Positions 18,624-26,501 of a DNA stretch of 64,000 nucleotides are shown one piece after another; positions within the stretch are counted from its first letter, which is position 1, and every line of letters begins with the position of its first letter. The stretch comes from AP-15 sp963781215 (GTDB taxonomy: Bacteria > Pseudomonadota > Alphaproteobacteria > ATCC43930 > CGMCC-115725): assembly GCA_963781215.1 (NCBI GenBank), contig CAWAFE010000031.1:1-64000 (forward strand), given 5' to 3'. The notes beneath the pieces are model-generated. The model made no database searches and was not told the origin of the DNA. It saw only the letters and a list, made by a program, of their open reading frames with translations. Both the position numbers and the translations under genes were made by a program.

Positions 18624-20699
18624 GTGGATATCATCGAGACGCTCGAAAATGCCATGGTGACTCAACCCGTTGACGTTACCCTGACGAAGCCGGAGGGCGC
18701 CGCGCGACGCACGCGCCGTGCGGCGCGTCGCGGCAAACCCCCGCCGATGGACCTGCGCCGGGCGCCGGAAGGTGTCGCCACCGAGCCGCCTGCCGAAGAG
18801 CCGGCGGCATTGGCTCCGGCCACCGGGATCGCGGCCGGCGTGGCGGCGATCCGGGCCGCGCTCAGGATGATCCCGCCGACCCCCGGCGTCTATCGGATGC
18901 TCGACCGCAAGGGCGACGCGCTCTACGTCGGCAAGGCGCGCAGCTTGAAGAGCCGGGTGCAGAACTACACGCATACGGCCGCGCTCTCGAACCGGCTGCG
19001 CCGGATGGTCGCCGAGACCGCCGCGATGGAGATCGTCTCGACCCACACCGAGGCGGAGGCGCTGCTCCTCGAATGCAACCTGATCAAGCGGCTGATGCCG
19101 CGCTACAATGTCCTGCTGCGCGACGACAAGTCGTTTCCCCTGATCCACATCACCGCCGATCACGACTTTCCGCAATTGACCAAGCATCGCGGCGTGCGCG
19201 GCAAGGAAGGCAGCTATTTTGGCCCGTTCGCCTCGGCCGGGGCGGTCAACCGCACCTTGGTGACATTGCAGAAGGCGTTTTTGCTGCGCTCGTGCAGCGA
19301 CAATATCTTCAGTAATCGGACACGTCCCTGCCTGCTGTACCAGATCAAACGGTGCAGCGCCCCCTGTGTCGGCCATATCGGCCGCGAGGACTATGCCGGG
19401 CTGATCGAGCAGGCGCACGCCTTTCTGTCCGGCGGCAGCGGCGACGTGCAGCACCGCCTCGCCGGCGAGATGAAGATCGCAGCCGGAGCGCTCGATTTCG
19501 AGGCGGCAGCGCTGATCCGGGACCGCATCCGGGCCCTGTCGCTGGTGCAGGGCCATCTGGATATCCACGTCGCCGGCGTTGCCGACGCCGACGTGATCGC
19601 CGCGCATCAAGCGGGCGGGCAGACCTGCATCCAGGTGTTCTTTTTCCGCGGCGGCCAGAACTGGGGCAACCGCGCCTATTTTCCGAGCCACGACCGACAG
19701 CTTGCGGTCGAGGACGTGCTGACCTCTTTCGTCGGGCAGTTCTACGACAACCGGGCAAAGCCGCCGCTCGTCCTCTTGAGCCATCCTTTGGTGGAGCAGG
19801 AGCTGGTCGAGGAGGCGTTGTCGCTCGCCGGCCCCAAGGTCGCCCTCGCGGTGCCCCGGCGCGGCGACAAGAAGAAGCTCATGGACCGGATTGCCGCGAC
19901 CGCGCGCGAGGCGCTCGGCCGACGCCTTGCAGAGAGCGCCTCGCAGCGCCAGCTGCTCGACGGCGTCGCCGCGGCCTTCGGCCTCGACGGCCCGCCGAAC
20001 CGGATCGAGGTCTACGACAACAGCCACATCCAGGGCACCAACGCGGTTGGCGCGATGATCGTCGCCGGTCCGGACGGGCTGATGAAGAATGCCTACCGCA
20101 AATTCAACATCCGCGGCGCTCACGCTCCCGATCCGTGCGAGGCGCCGGAGAGCATCGCCGGCGGCGACGATTACGCGATGATGCGAGAGGTCCTGCAGCG
20201 CCGCTTTGCCCGGGCGCTCAAGGAGGATCCCGAGCGCGACCAGGGGGCGTGGCCCGACTTGGTGCTGATCGACGGCGGTCAGGGGCAGCTCAACGTCGCG
20301 CTGGGGGTGCTCGACGAGATCGGCGTCGCCGACCTCGCGATCGTGGGTATCGCCAAGGGGCCGGACCGCAATGCCGGGCGCGAACGCTTCTTCGTGCCGG
20401 GCCGCGCCCCGTTCTCGCTCGATCCGCGCGACCCCGTGCTCTACTTTCTGCAACGCCTGCGCGACGAGGCGCATCGTTTTGCGATCGGCACCCATCGCGC
20501 CCGGCGAACCAAGGCGATCGGCCGCTCGCCGCTCGACGAGATCGCCGGCGTCGGCGCCAAGCGTAAGCAGGCGCTGCTGCACCATTTCGGCTCGGCGAAG
20601 GCCGTCGCCCGCGCCGGCCTCGGTGAGCTCGAACGGGTCGCCGGGATCAGCGGAGCTGTCGCAAAAAAGGTTTATGACCATTTCCATAGCGTTGGGTAA
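18624..20699 (+). CDS. uvrC: UvrABC excinuclease subunit C
   Basis: The dual-incision nuclease of nucleotide excision repair, up to 691 residues. The GIY-YIG domain for the 3' cut begins 'PPTPGVYRMLDRKGDALYVGKARSLKSRV' (about 91-120). A cysteine group lies in 'CLLYQIKRCSAPC', a UVR domain at 'ALDFEAAALIRDRIRALS', the RNase-H-like domain for the 5' cut around 'NRIEVYDNSHIQG' and 'VLIDGGQGQLNVAL', and tandem helix-hairpin-helix motifs at the end ('IAGVGAKRKQALLHHFGSAKAVARA'). The first 80 or so residues are an Ala/Pro/Arg-rich extension. The GTG at 18624 and the ATG at 18654 are both possible starts. It heads a run with pgsA and Moco genes. Confidence 0.97.
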   Translation: MDIIETLENAMVTQPVDVTLTKPEGAARRTRRAARRGKPPPMDLRRAPEGVATEPPAEEPAALAPATGIAAGVAAIRAALRMIPPTPGVYRMLDRKGDALYVGKARSLKSRVQNYTHTAALSNRLRRMVAETAAMEIVSTHTEAEALLLECNLIKRLMPRYNVLLRDDKSFPLIHITADHDFPQLTKHRGVRGKEGSYFGPFASAGAVNRTLVTLQKAFLLRSCSDNIFSNRTRPCLLYQIKRCSAPCVGHIGREDYAGLIEQAHAFLSGGSGDVQHRLAGEMKIAAGALDFEAAALIRDRIRALSLVQGHLDIHVAGVADADVIAAHQAGGQTCIQVFFFRGGQNWGNRAYFPSHDRQLAVEDVLTSFVGQFYDNRAKPPLVLLSHPLVEQELVEEALSLAGPKVALAVPRRGDKKKLMDRIAATAREALGRRLAESASQRQLLDGVAAAFGLDGPPNRIEVYDNSHIQGTNAVGAMIVAGPDGLMKNAYRKFNIRGAHAPDPCEAPESIAGGDDYAMMREVLQRRFARALKEDPERDQGAWPDLVLIDGGQGQLNVALGVLDEIGVADLAIVGIAKGPDRNAGRERFFVPGRAPFSLDPRDPVLYFLQRLRDEAHRFAIGTHRARRTKAIGRSPLDEIAGVGAKRKQALLHHFGSAKAVARAGLGELERVAGISGAVAKKVYDHFHSVG

Positions 20700-20732
20700 G
20701 ATGCTCCCTCTGCTTCCCGTCAGGAGTGGTGC

Positions 20733-21338
20733 GTGCTGCTGACCAGCCTGCCGAATCTATTGACGCTGTCCCGCATCCTGGTGATCCCGGTAGTGATCGC
20801 GACGTTCTATGTGCCGGGCGATTATGCGCGCTGGTTCGCCTGCGCCCTGTTCTCGGCGGCGGCGGTGACCGATTGGCTCGACGGCCACATGGCGCGGCGC
20901 TGGCAGCAGCAATCGGAGATCGGCCGCTTTCTCGACCCGATCGCCGACAAGCTTCTGGTTTCGGCGACTCTCTTCATGCTGACCGCCTTCGGCCGGCTGT
21001 CGGCAGAGGCGATATTGCCAGCCCTAGTTATCCTGTGCCGTGAGATCCTGGTCTCCGGCTTGCGCGAGTATTTGGCCGGGCTGCGCGTCGGCATGCCGGT
21101 CTCGCGCCTCGCCAAATGGAAGACCGTGATCCAGATGGTGGCGATCGGCGTGCTGATCGTCGGCGACGCCGGTCCCGCCATACTTCCGGTTGTGGCGATC
21201 GGCGAGCTCTTGCTGTGGGCCGCCGCATCGCTGACCCTGGTCACAGGCTATGATTATCTGACGGCCGGGTTGCGCCACATGTCCCGCCCGCGCCCTCCGC
21301 GCCCGGTCGACCGCCGCAAATCCGAGCATCCGGCGTAG
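20733..21338 (+). CDS. pgsA: CDP-diacylglycerol-glycerol-3-phosphate 3-phosphatidyltransferase
   Basis: A 201-residue integral membrane enzyme making phosphatidylglycerol phosphate, the committed step to phosphatidylglycerol and cardiolipin. The CDP-alcohol transferase signature is complete: 'DWLDGHMARRWQQQSEIGRFLDPIADK', with the D-G-A-R-G-D-D metal residues. Several hydrophobic helices span the rest, and the C-terminal tail is basic and Pro-rich. The GTG start at 20733 follows an AGGAG site. It begins 33 bases after uvrC, the usual alphaproteobacterial neighbour. Confidence 0.95.
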   Translation: MLLTSLPNLLTLSRILVIPVVIATFYVPGDYARWFACALFSAAAVTDWLDGHMARRWQQQSEIGRFLDPIADKLLVSATLFMLTAFGRLSAEAILPALVILCREILVSGLREYLAGLRVGMPVSRLAKWKTVIQMVAIGVLIVGDAGPAILPVVAIGELLLWAAASLTLVTGYDYLTAGLRHMSRPRPPRPVDRRKSEHPA

Positions 21339-21393
21339 GGCCGCATTGCGGCGAGCGCCGTCAGCCCCCAAGTGAGCCGGAGGACAGGCGGGC

Positions 21394-21891
21394 ATGCGGA
21401 TCTTTGGCCTCGCCGGCTGGAGCGGGAGCGGCAAGACGACCTTGATGGCGGCGCTGATACCCGAAATCGTCGCGCACGGTATGACCGTGTCGACGGTCAA
21501 GCACGCCCACCACGATTTCGACATCGACCAGCCGGGGAAGGATTCCTGGCGCCATCGTCAGGCCGGGGCATGCGAGGTGATGGTCGCCTCGGAGCGCCGC
21601 TGGGCCTTGATGCACGAGCTGCGCGATGCCCCGGAGCCTTCGCTCGACGAGCTGGTGCGGCAGATGAGCCCCGTTGACCTGCTGCTCGTCGAGGGCTTCA
21701 AGCGGCATCCCCACCCGAAGATCGAAATCTGCCGCCGGGCGCTCGGAAAGCCGCTGCTCCATCCCGACGACCCCCATATCGTCGCGGTCGCCTCCGACGA
21801 GCGGCTGCCCGGGCTCTTGCTGCCGTGGCTGCCGCTTTCCGACGCCACCGCCGTCGCCGGCTTCATCCTGGCGCATCAGGGGCTGGTCTGA
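21394..21891 (+). CDS. mobB: Molybdopterin-guanine dinucleotide biosynthesis protein B
   Basis: A 165-residue P-loop GTPase that assists MobA in adding GMP to molybdopterin. Walker A is GWSGSGKTT at about 8-16, followed by 'VSTVKHAHHDFDIDQPGKDSWRHRQAGA' and 'DLLLVEGFKRHPHPKIEI', both typical of MobB. The length is normal. Its stop shares one base with the moeA start (TGATG), implying translational coupling. No mobA is visible in the window. Confidence 0.93.
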   Translation: MRIFGLAGWSGSGKTTLMAALIPEIVAHGMTVSTVKHAHHDFDIDQPGKDSWRHRQAGACEVMVASERRWALMHELRDAPEPSLDELVRQMSPVDLLLVEGFKRHPHPKIEICRRALGKPLLHPDDPHIVAVASDERLPGLLLPWLPLSDATAVAGFILAHQGLV

Positions 21892-23144
21892 TGGCCCAGC
21901 TTAGCGACGACTGCTTCGCTTTCGGCGGCGCGTTGCTGACGGTCGAGGCGGCGCTCGCCCGGATCGAGGGGCAGATCGCCCCAGTTGTCGAGCCGGAGAC
22001 GGTGCCGCTGCCGCAAGCCGCCGGCCGGGTGTTGGCGCGCGACCTCGTCGCGCCGATGAACCTGCCGCCGCACGCCAACAGCGCCGTCGACGGCTATGCG
22101 CTGGCCCACGCCGATCTGCTCCCGGACGGCGAGACCGTGCTGCCGGTGACCGGCCGGGCGGCTGCGGGCCACCCTCTCGACCGCCCAGTTACGCGCGGCG
22201 AGGCGGTCCGCATCTTTACCGGCGCGCCGATGCCCGAAGGCGCGGATACGGTGATGATGCAGGAGGACTGCATCGCCGACGCTGGGCATGTCCGGTTGAA
22301 GCCGGGGATCAGGAAAGGTGCCAACCGCCGCCATGCCGGCGAGGACGTGGCCGAGGGCGAGGTGGCGCTCCCCGCAGGCCGCCGGCTCGGCCCAGCCGAT
22401 CTCGGCCTCGCCGCGGCCCTCGGGCAGCACGAGTTGCTGGTGTTCCGGCCGCTGCGCGCGGCTTTGCTGTCGACCGGCGACGAGGTCCGCGACCCCGGCG
22501 TGAAATTGCCGCCGGGTGCGATCTACGACGCCAACCGCTTCATGCTGGCGGCATTGCTCGGGGGGCTCGGCTGCGTCGTCACCGATTTCGGCATCCGCCC
22601 CGACCGTGCGGCAGCGCTGGCCGACACGATCGCCGCGGCCAGCGACGGGCACGATCTGATCGTGACCTCGGGCGGCGTGTCGACCGGCGACGAAGATCAC
22701 GTCAAGGGCGCGATTGAGCGGCTCGGCCATCTGCATTTCTGGCGGCTGGCGATCAAGCCTGGCCGGCCGGTGGCATTGGCCCAGGTCCGTGGGGTGCCGC
22801 TGATCGGGCTGCCGGGCAACCCGGTCGCGGCGGTGGTGACCTTCGCCGTGCTCGCCCGGCCGCTGATCCTGAAGCTCGCCGGCGCCACCCCGTCGCCGCC
22901 GCGGCTGTTTCCGGTCCGCGCCGGCTTTGCCTACCGCAAGAAGCCGGGGCGGCGCGAATATCTGCGGGTCAGCCTGGAGCGCGACGGAGATGGCCTCACC
23001 GCCCTCAGATTTCCCCGTGACGGCGCCGGCATCCTGTCCTCGATCGTGCAGTCGGAAGGCCTGGCCGTGCTCGACGAGGCAACCGGCGATCTGGCACCTG
23101 GCGCGATCGTCGATTTCCTCCCCTTCACCGAGGTGATCGGGTGA
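21891..23144 (+). CDS. moeA: Molybdopterin molybdenumtransferase MoeA
   Basis: A 417-residue enzyme that inserts molybdate into adenylylated molybdopterin. Characteristic parts are 'LPPHANSAVDGYAL', 'RIFTGAPMPEGADTVMMQED', 'STGDEV', the MPT-binding 'VTSGGVSTGDEDHV' and 'IKPGRPVALAQV...LIGLPGNPVAAVVTF'. The C-terminal domain IV is present ('GRREYLRVSL'). The ATG at 21891 overlaps the mobB stop. The frame runs further upstream, but that extension lies inside mobB and is not conserved-looking. It overlaps moaD by 4 bases. Confidence 0.96.
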   Translation: MAQLSDDCFAFGGALLTVEAALARIEGQIAPVVEPETVPLPQAAGRVLARDLVAPMNLPPHANSAVDGYALAHADLLPDGETVLPVTGRAAAGHPLDRPVTRGEAVRIFTGAPMPEGADTVMMQEDCIADAGHVRLKPGIRKGANRRHAGEDVAEGEVALPAGRRLGPADLGLAAALGQHELLVFRPLRAALLSTGDEVRDPGVKLPPGAIYDANRFMLAALLGGLGCVVTDFGIRPDRAAALADTIAAASDGHDLIVTSGGVSTGDEDHVKGAIERLGHLHFWRLAIKPGRPVALAQVRGVPLIGLPGNPVAAVVTFAVLARPLILKLAGATPSPPRLFPVRAGFAYRKKPGRREYLRVSLERDGDGLTALRFPRDGAGILSSIVQSEGLAVLDEATGDLAPGAIVDFLPFTEVIG

Positions 23145-23392
23145 AGATCCTCTATTTCGCCTGGTTGCGGGCGCGCATCGGCTGCGCCGAGGAGGAAGTG
23201 GCGCTGCCGCCCGAGGTCCAGGACGTGGCCGGGCTGCTCGACTGGCTGCGGGGGCGCGGCGGCGGCTACGTCGAGGCCCTGCGGAACCTCGCGATCGTCC
23301 GCGTCGCCGTCAACCAGGAGTATGTCGGGCCGGAGCATCCGATCCGCGAGGGCGACGAGGTCGCGATCTTCCCGCCCGTCACCGGAGGATGA
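23141..23392 (+). CDS. moaD: Molybdopterin synthase sulfur carrier subunit MoaD
   Basis: An 83-residue ubiquitin-fold protein whose C-terminal Gly-Gly is thiocarboxylated and supplies sulfur for molybdopterin. It ends 'IFPPVTGG', the diagnostic tail, and has 'NQEYVGPEHPIREGDEVAIF'. It starts at a GTG overlapping the moeA stop (GTGA) and is followed 4 bases later by moaE, its partner subunit. Confidence 0.95.
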   Translation: MKILYFAWLRARIGCAEEEVALPPEVQDVAGLLDWLRGRGGGYVEALRNLAIVRVAVNQEYVGPEHPIREGDEVAIFPPVTGG

Positions 23393-23396
23393 GCCG

Positions 23397-23849
23397 ATGA
23401 TCCGCGTCCAGCGCGAGGATTTCGATATCGGCGCCGAGCTCGAGCGCCTAACCCAAGGCAATCACCGGATCGGCGGTGTGGCAAGCTTCGTCGGGCTGGT
23501 GCGCGATTTGGGCGGCGGCGACGAGGTCTCGGCCTTGACCCTCGAACACTACCCCGGCATGACCGAGAAAAAGCTCGCCGAGATCGAGCTCGAGGCGAAC
23601 CGGCGCTGGCCGCTCGACGCATCATTGATCATCCACCGCTACGGAAGGCTCGAACCCGGTGACCGCATCGTCTTCGTCGCCACCGCCTCGCCGCACCGCG
23701 AAGCTGCACTCGCCGCCTGCCATTTCCTGATCGACTGGCTCAAAACCGACGCCCCGTTCTGGAAGCGCGAGGAAACCCCCGCCGGCGAGCGCTGGGTCGA
23801 AGCTCACGCCGCCGACAACGCAGCGAAAGAGCGCTGGCAGCAGCGCTGA
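23397..23849 (+). CDS. moaE: Molybdopterin synthase catalytic subunit MoaE
   Basis: The 150-residue catalytic partner of MoaD, converting precursor Z (cPMP) to molybdopterin. Motifs: 'GGVASFVGLVRD', 'LEHYPGMTEKKLAEIE', 'IHRYGRLEPGDRIVFVATASPHREAA' and 'CHFLIDWLKTDAPFWKREE', with the active-site lysines. The ATG at 23397 has a GGAGG site (in the moaD tail). Earlier in-frame starts lie inside moaD and are rejected. The cluster lacks moaA and moaC, so those must be elsewhere. Confidence 0.96.
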   Translation: MIRVQREDFDIGAELERLTQGNHRIGGVASFVGLVRDLGGGDEVSALTLEHYPGMTEKKLAEIELEANRRWPLDASLIIHRYGRLEPGDRIVFVATASPHREAALAACHFLIDWLKTDAPFWKREETPAGERWVEAHAADNAAKERWQQR

Positions 23850-24011
23850 TGTAGCTCTCGTTTCGCCGAGAGGTGCTTCAGGCCGGCGGGCGGGGCGCCC
23901 ACCGCCGTTCTTACACGGCGTCAGGGGCCACGACCCAATGAAGCCGCCAAACGGCCCGACCCGGAGGCGAACCGGCAGCCTGAGCTCGGTGCCTCTCGCC
24001 CACGCGACGAA

Positions 24012-24758
24012 TCAGGCCACTGCGCGTTCCGCGTCGCGCGTTCCGCCGGCGGTCGGGAACGGCGCAAATCGGAACCGCTTGAGTGTCGGATGCTCCGGCA
24101 GCCGCATCAGCCGGCAGAGGAGGGCGATCGCGTCCTCGTCCCCGTGAAAGCTGACCTGGCCGTTGTCGAGCGCTTCCTGCGAGCCGAGGTAGCCGAGCGC
24201 GAGCCTGGTAAATGCGCCGAGGTCGGCCCGCACCACCACATCCACTGCGAAACCCGGATCCTTGAGGCATACGTCGATCTCCGGCCGCTGGATCACGTAC
24301 CACCAGTACCCCTTACCGCGGCAGCCCTTCGACAGACCGCGGAACTCGAAGCGGATGACCGTGCGGCCGGGCGGGATCTCGGCCGGGTCAATCTGACGTT
24401 GCATGCCGAACATCAGCAAGGCGGGGTCGAGGTGGTCCGGCCCGAAACGTCCCTGTACCCAGCGTTGTCCCCAGATGCTCAGCATCTCAATCATCGGCCG
24501 AAAATCCTCGCCGGCTGCGGTCAGCCGATAAAGATGGCCGCGCCCGCGTGTCTTCGGCTCGATCGTGACCACTTCGGCAGCGGCCAGCTCCTTCAGCCGC
24601 TGCGCCAGCATCGTGCGCGAGATAAATGGCATGGCAAGCAAGAGGTCGCCGAAGGTGCACGCTCCGAAACACAGCTCGCGCAGAATCAGCGGGGTCCACT
24701 TGTCGGCGAAAATCTGGGCCGCCTGCGCGACCGGGCAGAACTGGCCGTAATTCAGCAT
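24012..24758 (-). CDS. HxlR-family transcriptional regulator with C-terminal sterol-carrier-like domain
   Basis: A 248-residue protein. Residues 1-100 are an HxlR winged helix: 'CPVAQAAQIFADKWTPLILRELCFGACTFGDLLLAMPFISRTMLAQRLKEL', with the Cys near the N terminus, and 'RGHLYRLTAAGEDF' as the wing. The C-terminal 110 residues, with 'CLKDPGFAVDVVVRADLGAFTRLALGYLG', resemble an SCP2-type lipid-binding fold seen in some HxlR proteins; this part could sense an acyl ligand. The ATG at 24758 has a strong AGGGAGG site, which rules out longer upstream starts. It is divergent from an acyl-CoA dehydrogenase gene with a palindrome between them, so it probably controls that gene and itself. Confidence 0.87.
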   Translation of the reverse strand: MLNYGQFCPVAQAAQIFADKWTPLILRELCFGACTFGDLLLAMPFISRTMLAQRLKELAAAEVVTIEPKTRGRGHLYRLTAAGEDFRPMIEMLSIWGQRWVQGRFGPDHLDPALLMFGMQRQIDPAEIPPGRTVIRFEFRGLSKGCRGKGYWWYVIQRPEIDVCLKDPGFAVDVVVRADLGAFTRLALGYLGSQEALDNGQVSFHGDEDAIALLCRLMRLPEHPTLKRFRFAPFPTAGGTRDAERAVA

Positions 24759-24813
24759 CGGCACCTCCCTGGTACTGTTCGAAGCCACGATCGGTCGCCG
24801 GCCCCGAGCTGGC

Positions 24814-24832
24814 AAGTACGTTTCCCGTACTT
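24814..24832. promoter_or_regulatory. Inverted repeat, likely HxlR operator
   Basis: AAGTACG-TTTCC-CGTACTT, perfect 7-base arms, lies in the 130-base divergent region. HxlR regulators favour GTAC-centred half-sites. A further GGTACT half-site lies near 24769. Confidence 0.55.
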
Positions 24833-24888
24833 GATTGTCGCCCCTCGACCCATACCCTGACACGTATCTTAATCGGGAGGAACGAGGC

Positions 24889-26040
24889 ATGTCCGCGGTT
24901 CGACAAAATCAGCCACCTGCGACGACCCGCATCGATGTCCAGGCCGTCCTCGGCGAGCTCGGTCCGCGCTTCGCCGCGCGAGCGGCCGAGCACGACGCCA
25001 GCGAGGCATTTGTCGCGGAGAATTACGCCGAGCTGAAGGCGCTGGGCGTCTTTGCCGCCGGCATTCCCGAGGCGCTCGGCGGCGGCGGCGCCACCTATGC
25101 GGAGCTCTGCGACATGCTGCGGCAGCTCGCGCATTACTGCGGCTCGACCGCACTCGCGCTGGCGATGCACACGCATCTGGTCGCAACCATCCTTTGGCGC
25201 TGGCGGCGCGACCCGCAGGCGGTCGAGGGCCTGCTGCGCCGTATCGTCGACGAGAGGCTGGTATTGATCAGCACCGGGGCTTCGGACTGGCTCAACGGCT
25301 CCGGCACGGCCGAACGCGTCGAGGGCGGCTGGCGTATCAATGGGCGCAAGATCTTCGGTAGCGGCGTGCTGGCTGGCGATTTTCTGATCACCGGCGCGGT
25401 CTACGACGACCCCGAGGCCGGCGCGACCGTGCTGCATTTCCCGCTGTCGCTGAAGACCGAGGGCGTTCGCATTCTCGACACCTGGCATGTCATGGGGATG
25501 CGCGCCACCGGGTCGCACGACGTGGCGATCGAAAATGTCTTTGTGCCCGACGCGGCGGTCTCGGGGCGGCGCCCGCAGGGGAAGTGGCATTTGCTGATGC
25601 ATGTCGCCTCGGCCAACGCCTTTCCGATCGTCTACAGCGTCTATCTCGGGATCGCCGAGGCGGCGCGCGACCTTGTCGTCCGGCGGGTTCGCGAGCGGGG
25701 CCGCAGCGACGCCGATGTCTGCTATCTCGTCGGCGAGATGGAAAACGAGCTCGCCACCGCGCGCCTCGCCCATGCCGACATGGTGGCGACCGCCGCCAAT
25801 GCGGAGCCCGGTCCGGAGACTACCAACCGGATCATGATCGGCCGCACCCTTGCCGGCCGTGCTGCGATCCGCACCGTCGACAAGGCGATGGAGGTGTTGA
25901 GCGGCGCCGCCCTTTACCGCGCCACCGGGCTCGAACGCCTGTTCCGCGATGTGCAGGGGGCGCGCTATCACCCGCTGCAGGAAAAGCCGCAGCACCGGTA
26001 CGCCGGCCGTTTGGCGCTCGGTTTCGATATCGACGGCTGA
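24889..26040 (+). CDS. Acyl-CoA dehydrogenase family flavoprotein
   Basis: A 383-residue FAD enzyme of the acyl-CoA dehydrogenase fold. The N-terminal helical domain is at about 15-120 ('FVAENYAELKALGVFAAGIPEALGGGGATYAELCDML'). The beta domain follows ('STGASDWLNGSGTAERVEGGWRINGRKIFGSG', with 'DTWHVMGMRATGSHDVAIENVFVP'), then the C-terminal helical bundle. The middle segment 'WHVMGMRATGSHDVAIE' is typical of acyl-CoA dehydrogenase-like flavoproteins, including desulfurization-type (DszC/SoxC-like) monooxygenases. The usual catalytic Glu could not be placed, so it may be an oxygenase instead of a dehydrogenase. The ATG at 24889 follows GGGAGG. The gene is probably controlled by the divergent HxlR protein. 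Confidence 0.82.
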   Translation: MSAVRQNQPPATTRIDVQAVLGELGPRFAARAAEHDASEAFVAENYAELKALGVFAAGIPEALGGGGATYAELCDMLRQLAHYCGSTALALAMHTHLVATILWRWRRDPQAVEGLLRRIVDERLVLISTGASDWLNGSGTAERVEGGWRINGRKIFGSGVLAGDFLITGAVYDDPEAGATVLHFPLSLKTEGVRILDTWHVMGMRATGSHDVAIENVFVPDAAVSGRRPQGKWHLLMHVASANAFPIVYSVYLGIAEAARDLVVRRVRERGRSDADVCYLVGEMENELATARLAHADMVATAANAEPGPETTNRIMIGRTLAGRAAIRTVDKAMEVLSGAALYRATGLERLFRDVQGARYHPLQEKPQHRYAGRLALGFDIDG

Positions 26041-26057
26041 TGCAGAAGCCGCGCCGG

Positions 26058-26501
26058 TCAATACGTGACCGTAACGGTGATCGTATCGGTGTAGGCGCCG
26101 GGGCGAACCCCTTGCAGCGCCGGAATTCGGCCGTAGACAGTGAAGTTTTGGGTGCTGTTGCTGGGCAGATGGGCGGAAACCGTGACGGTGCCGGCGGTGC
26201 CATTGCCCCAGATCATCGTGCGGGCCGCGTCCGAATACAGCTGGTACGCCAAATTGGAAGCACCACTGACCATCCGCCGGTTGGCGTAGCTGCCTCCTCC
26301 GCCGGTGCTCAGAGCGATTACTATATTTGCCGCCCCTGCCACGCAGTGAACCGTCGTCGTGCCTGTGCTGGTCGTCGGTGTCACGGAAAATGGCGGATAC
26401 ACGCCAAAGGCGACCGGTGTGGCCGAGACGGTGCAAACGGCGCCGCGCGCCACCACCGGAACCAGCAGAGCAACCGCGACCAAAGCGGCTAAGCGGGTCA
26501 C
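26058..26501 (-). CDS. Spore coat U-type pilin subunit (distal gene)
   Basis: A 147-residue secreted subunit starting at a GTG that overlaps the usher stop (GTGA). It has a signal peptide (LAALVAVALLVPVVARGA) and a beta-sandwich SCPU domain. Shared features with the first subunit of the operon are an early Cys ('CTVSATPVAFGVYPPF'), 'LAYQLYSDAARTMIWGN', 'TVYGRIPALQ' and the C-terminal donor-like strand 'GAYTDTITVTVTY'. Such subunits polymerise by strand exchange through the chaperone-usher machine. Having two different subunits suggests a tip or minor subunit plus a shaft subunit. Confidence 0.85.
   Translation of the reverse strand: MTRLAALVAVALLVPVVARGAVCTVSATPVAFGVYPPFSVTPTTSTGTTTVHCVAGAANIVIALSTGGGGSYANRRMVSGASNLAYQLYSDAARTMIWGNGTAGTVTVSAHLPSNSTQNFTVYGRIPALQGVRPGAYTDTITVTVTY

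Noticed and set aside
18609..20687. 692-codon minus-strand frame opposite uvrC
   Set aside because: Antisense shadow of an unambiguous uvrC.
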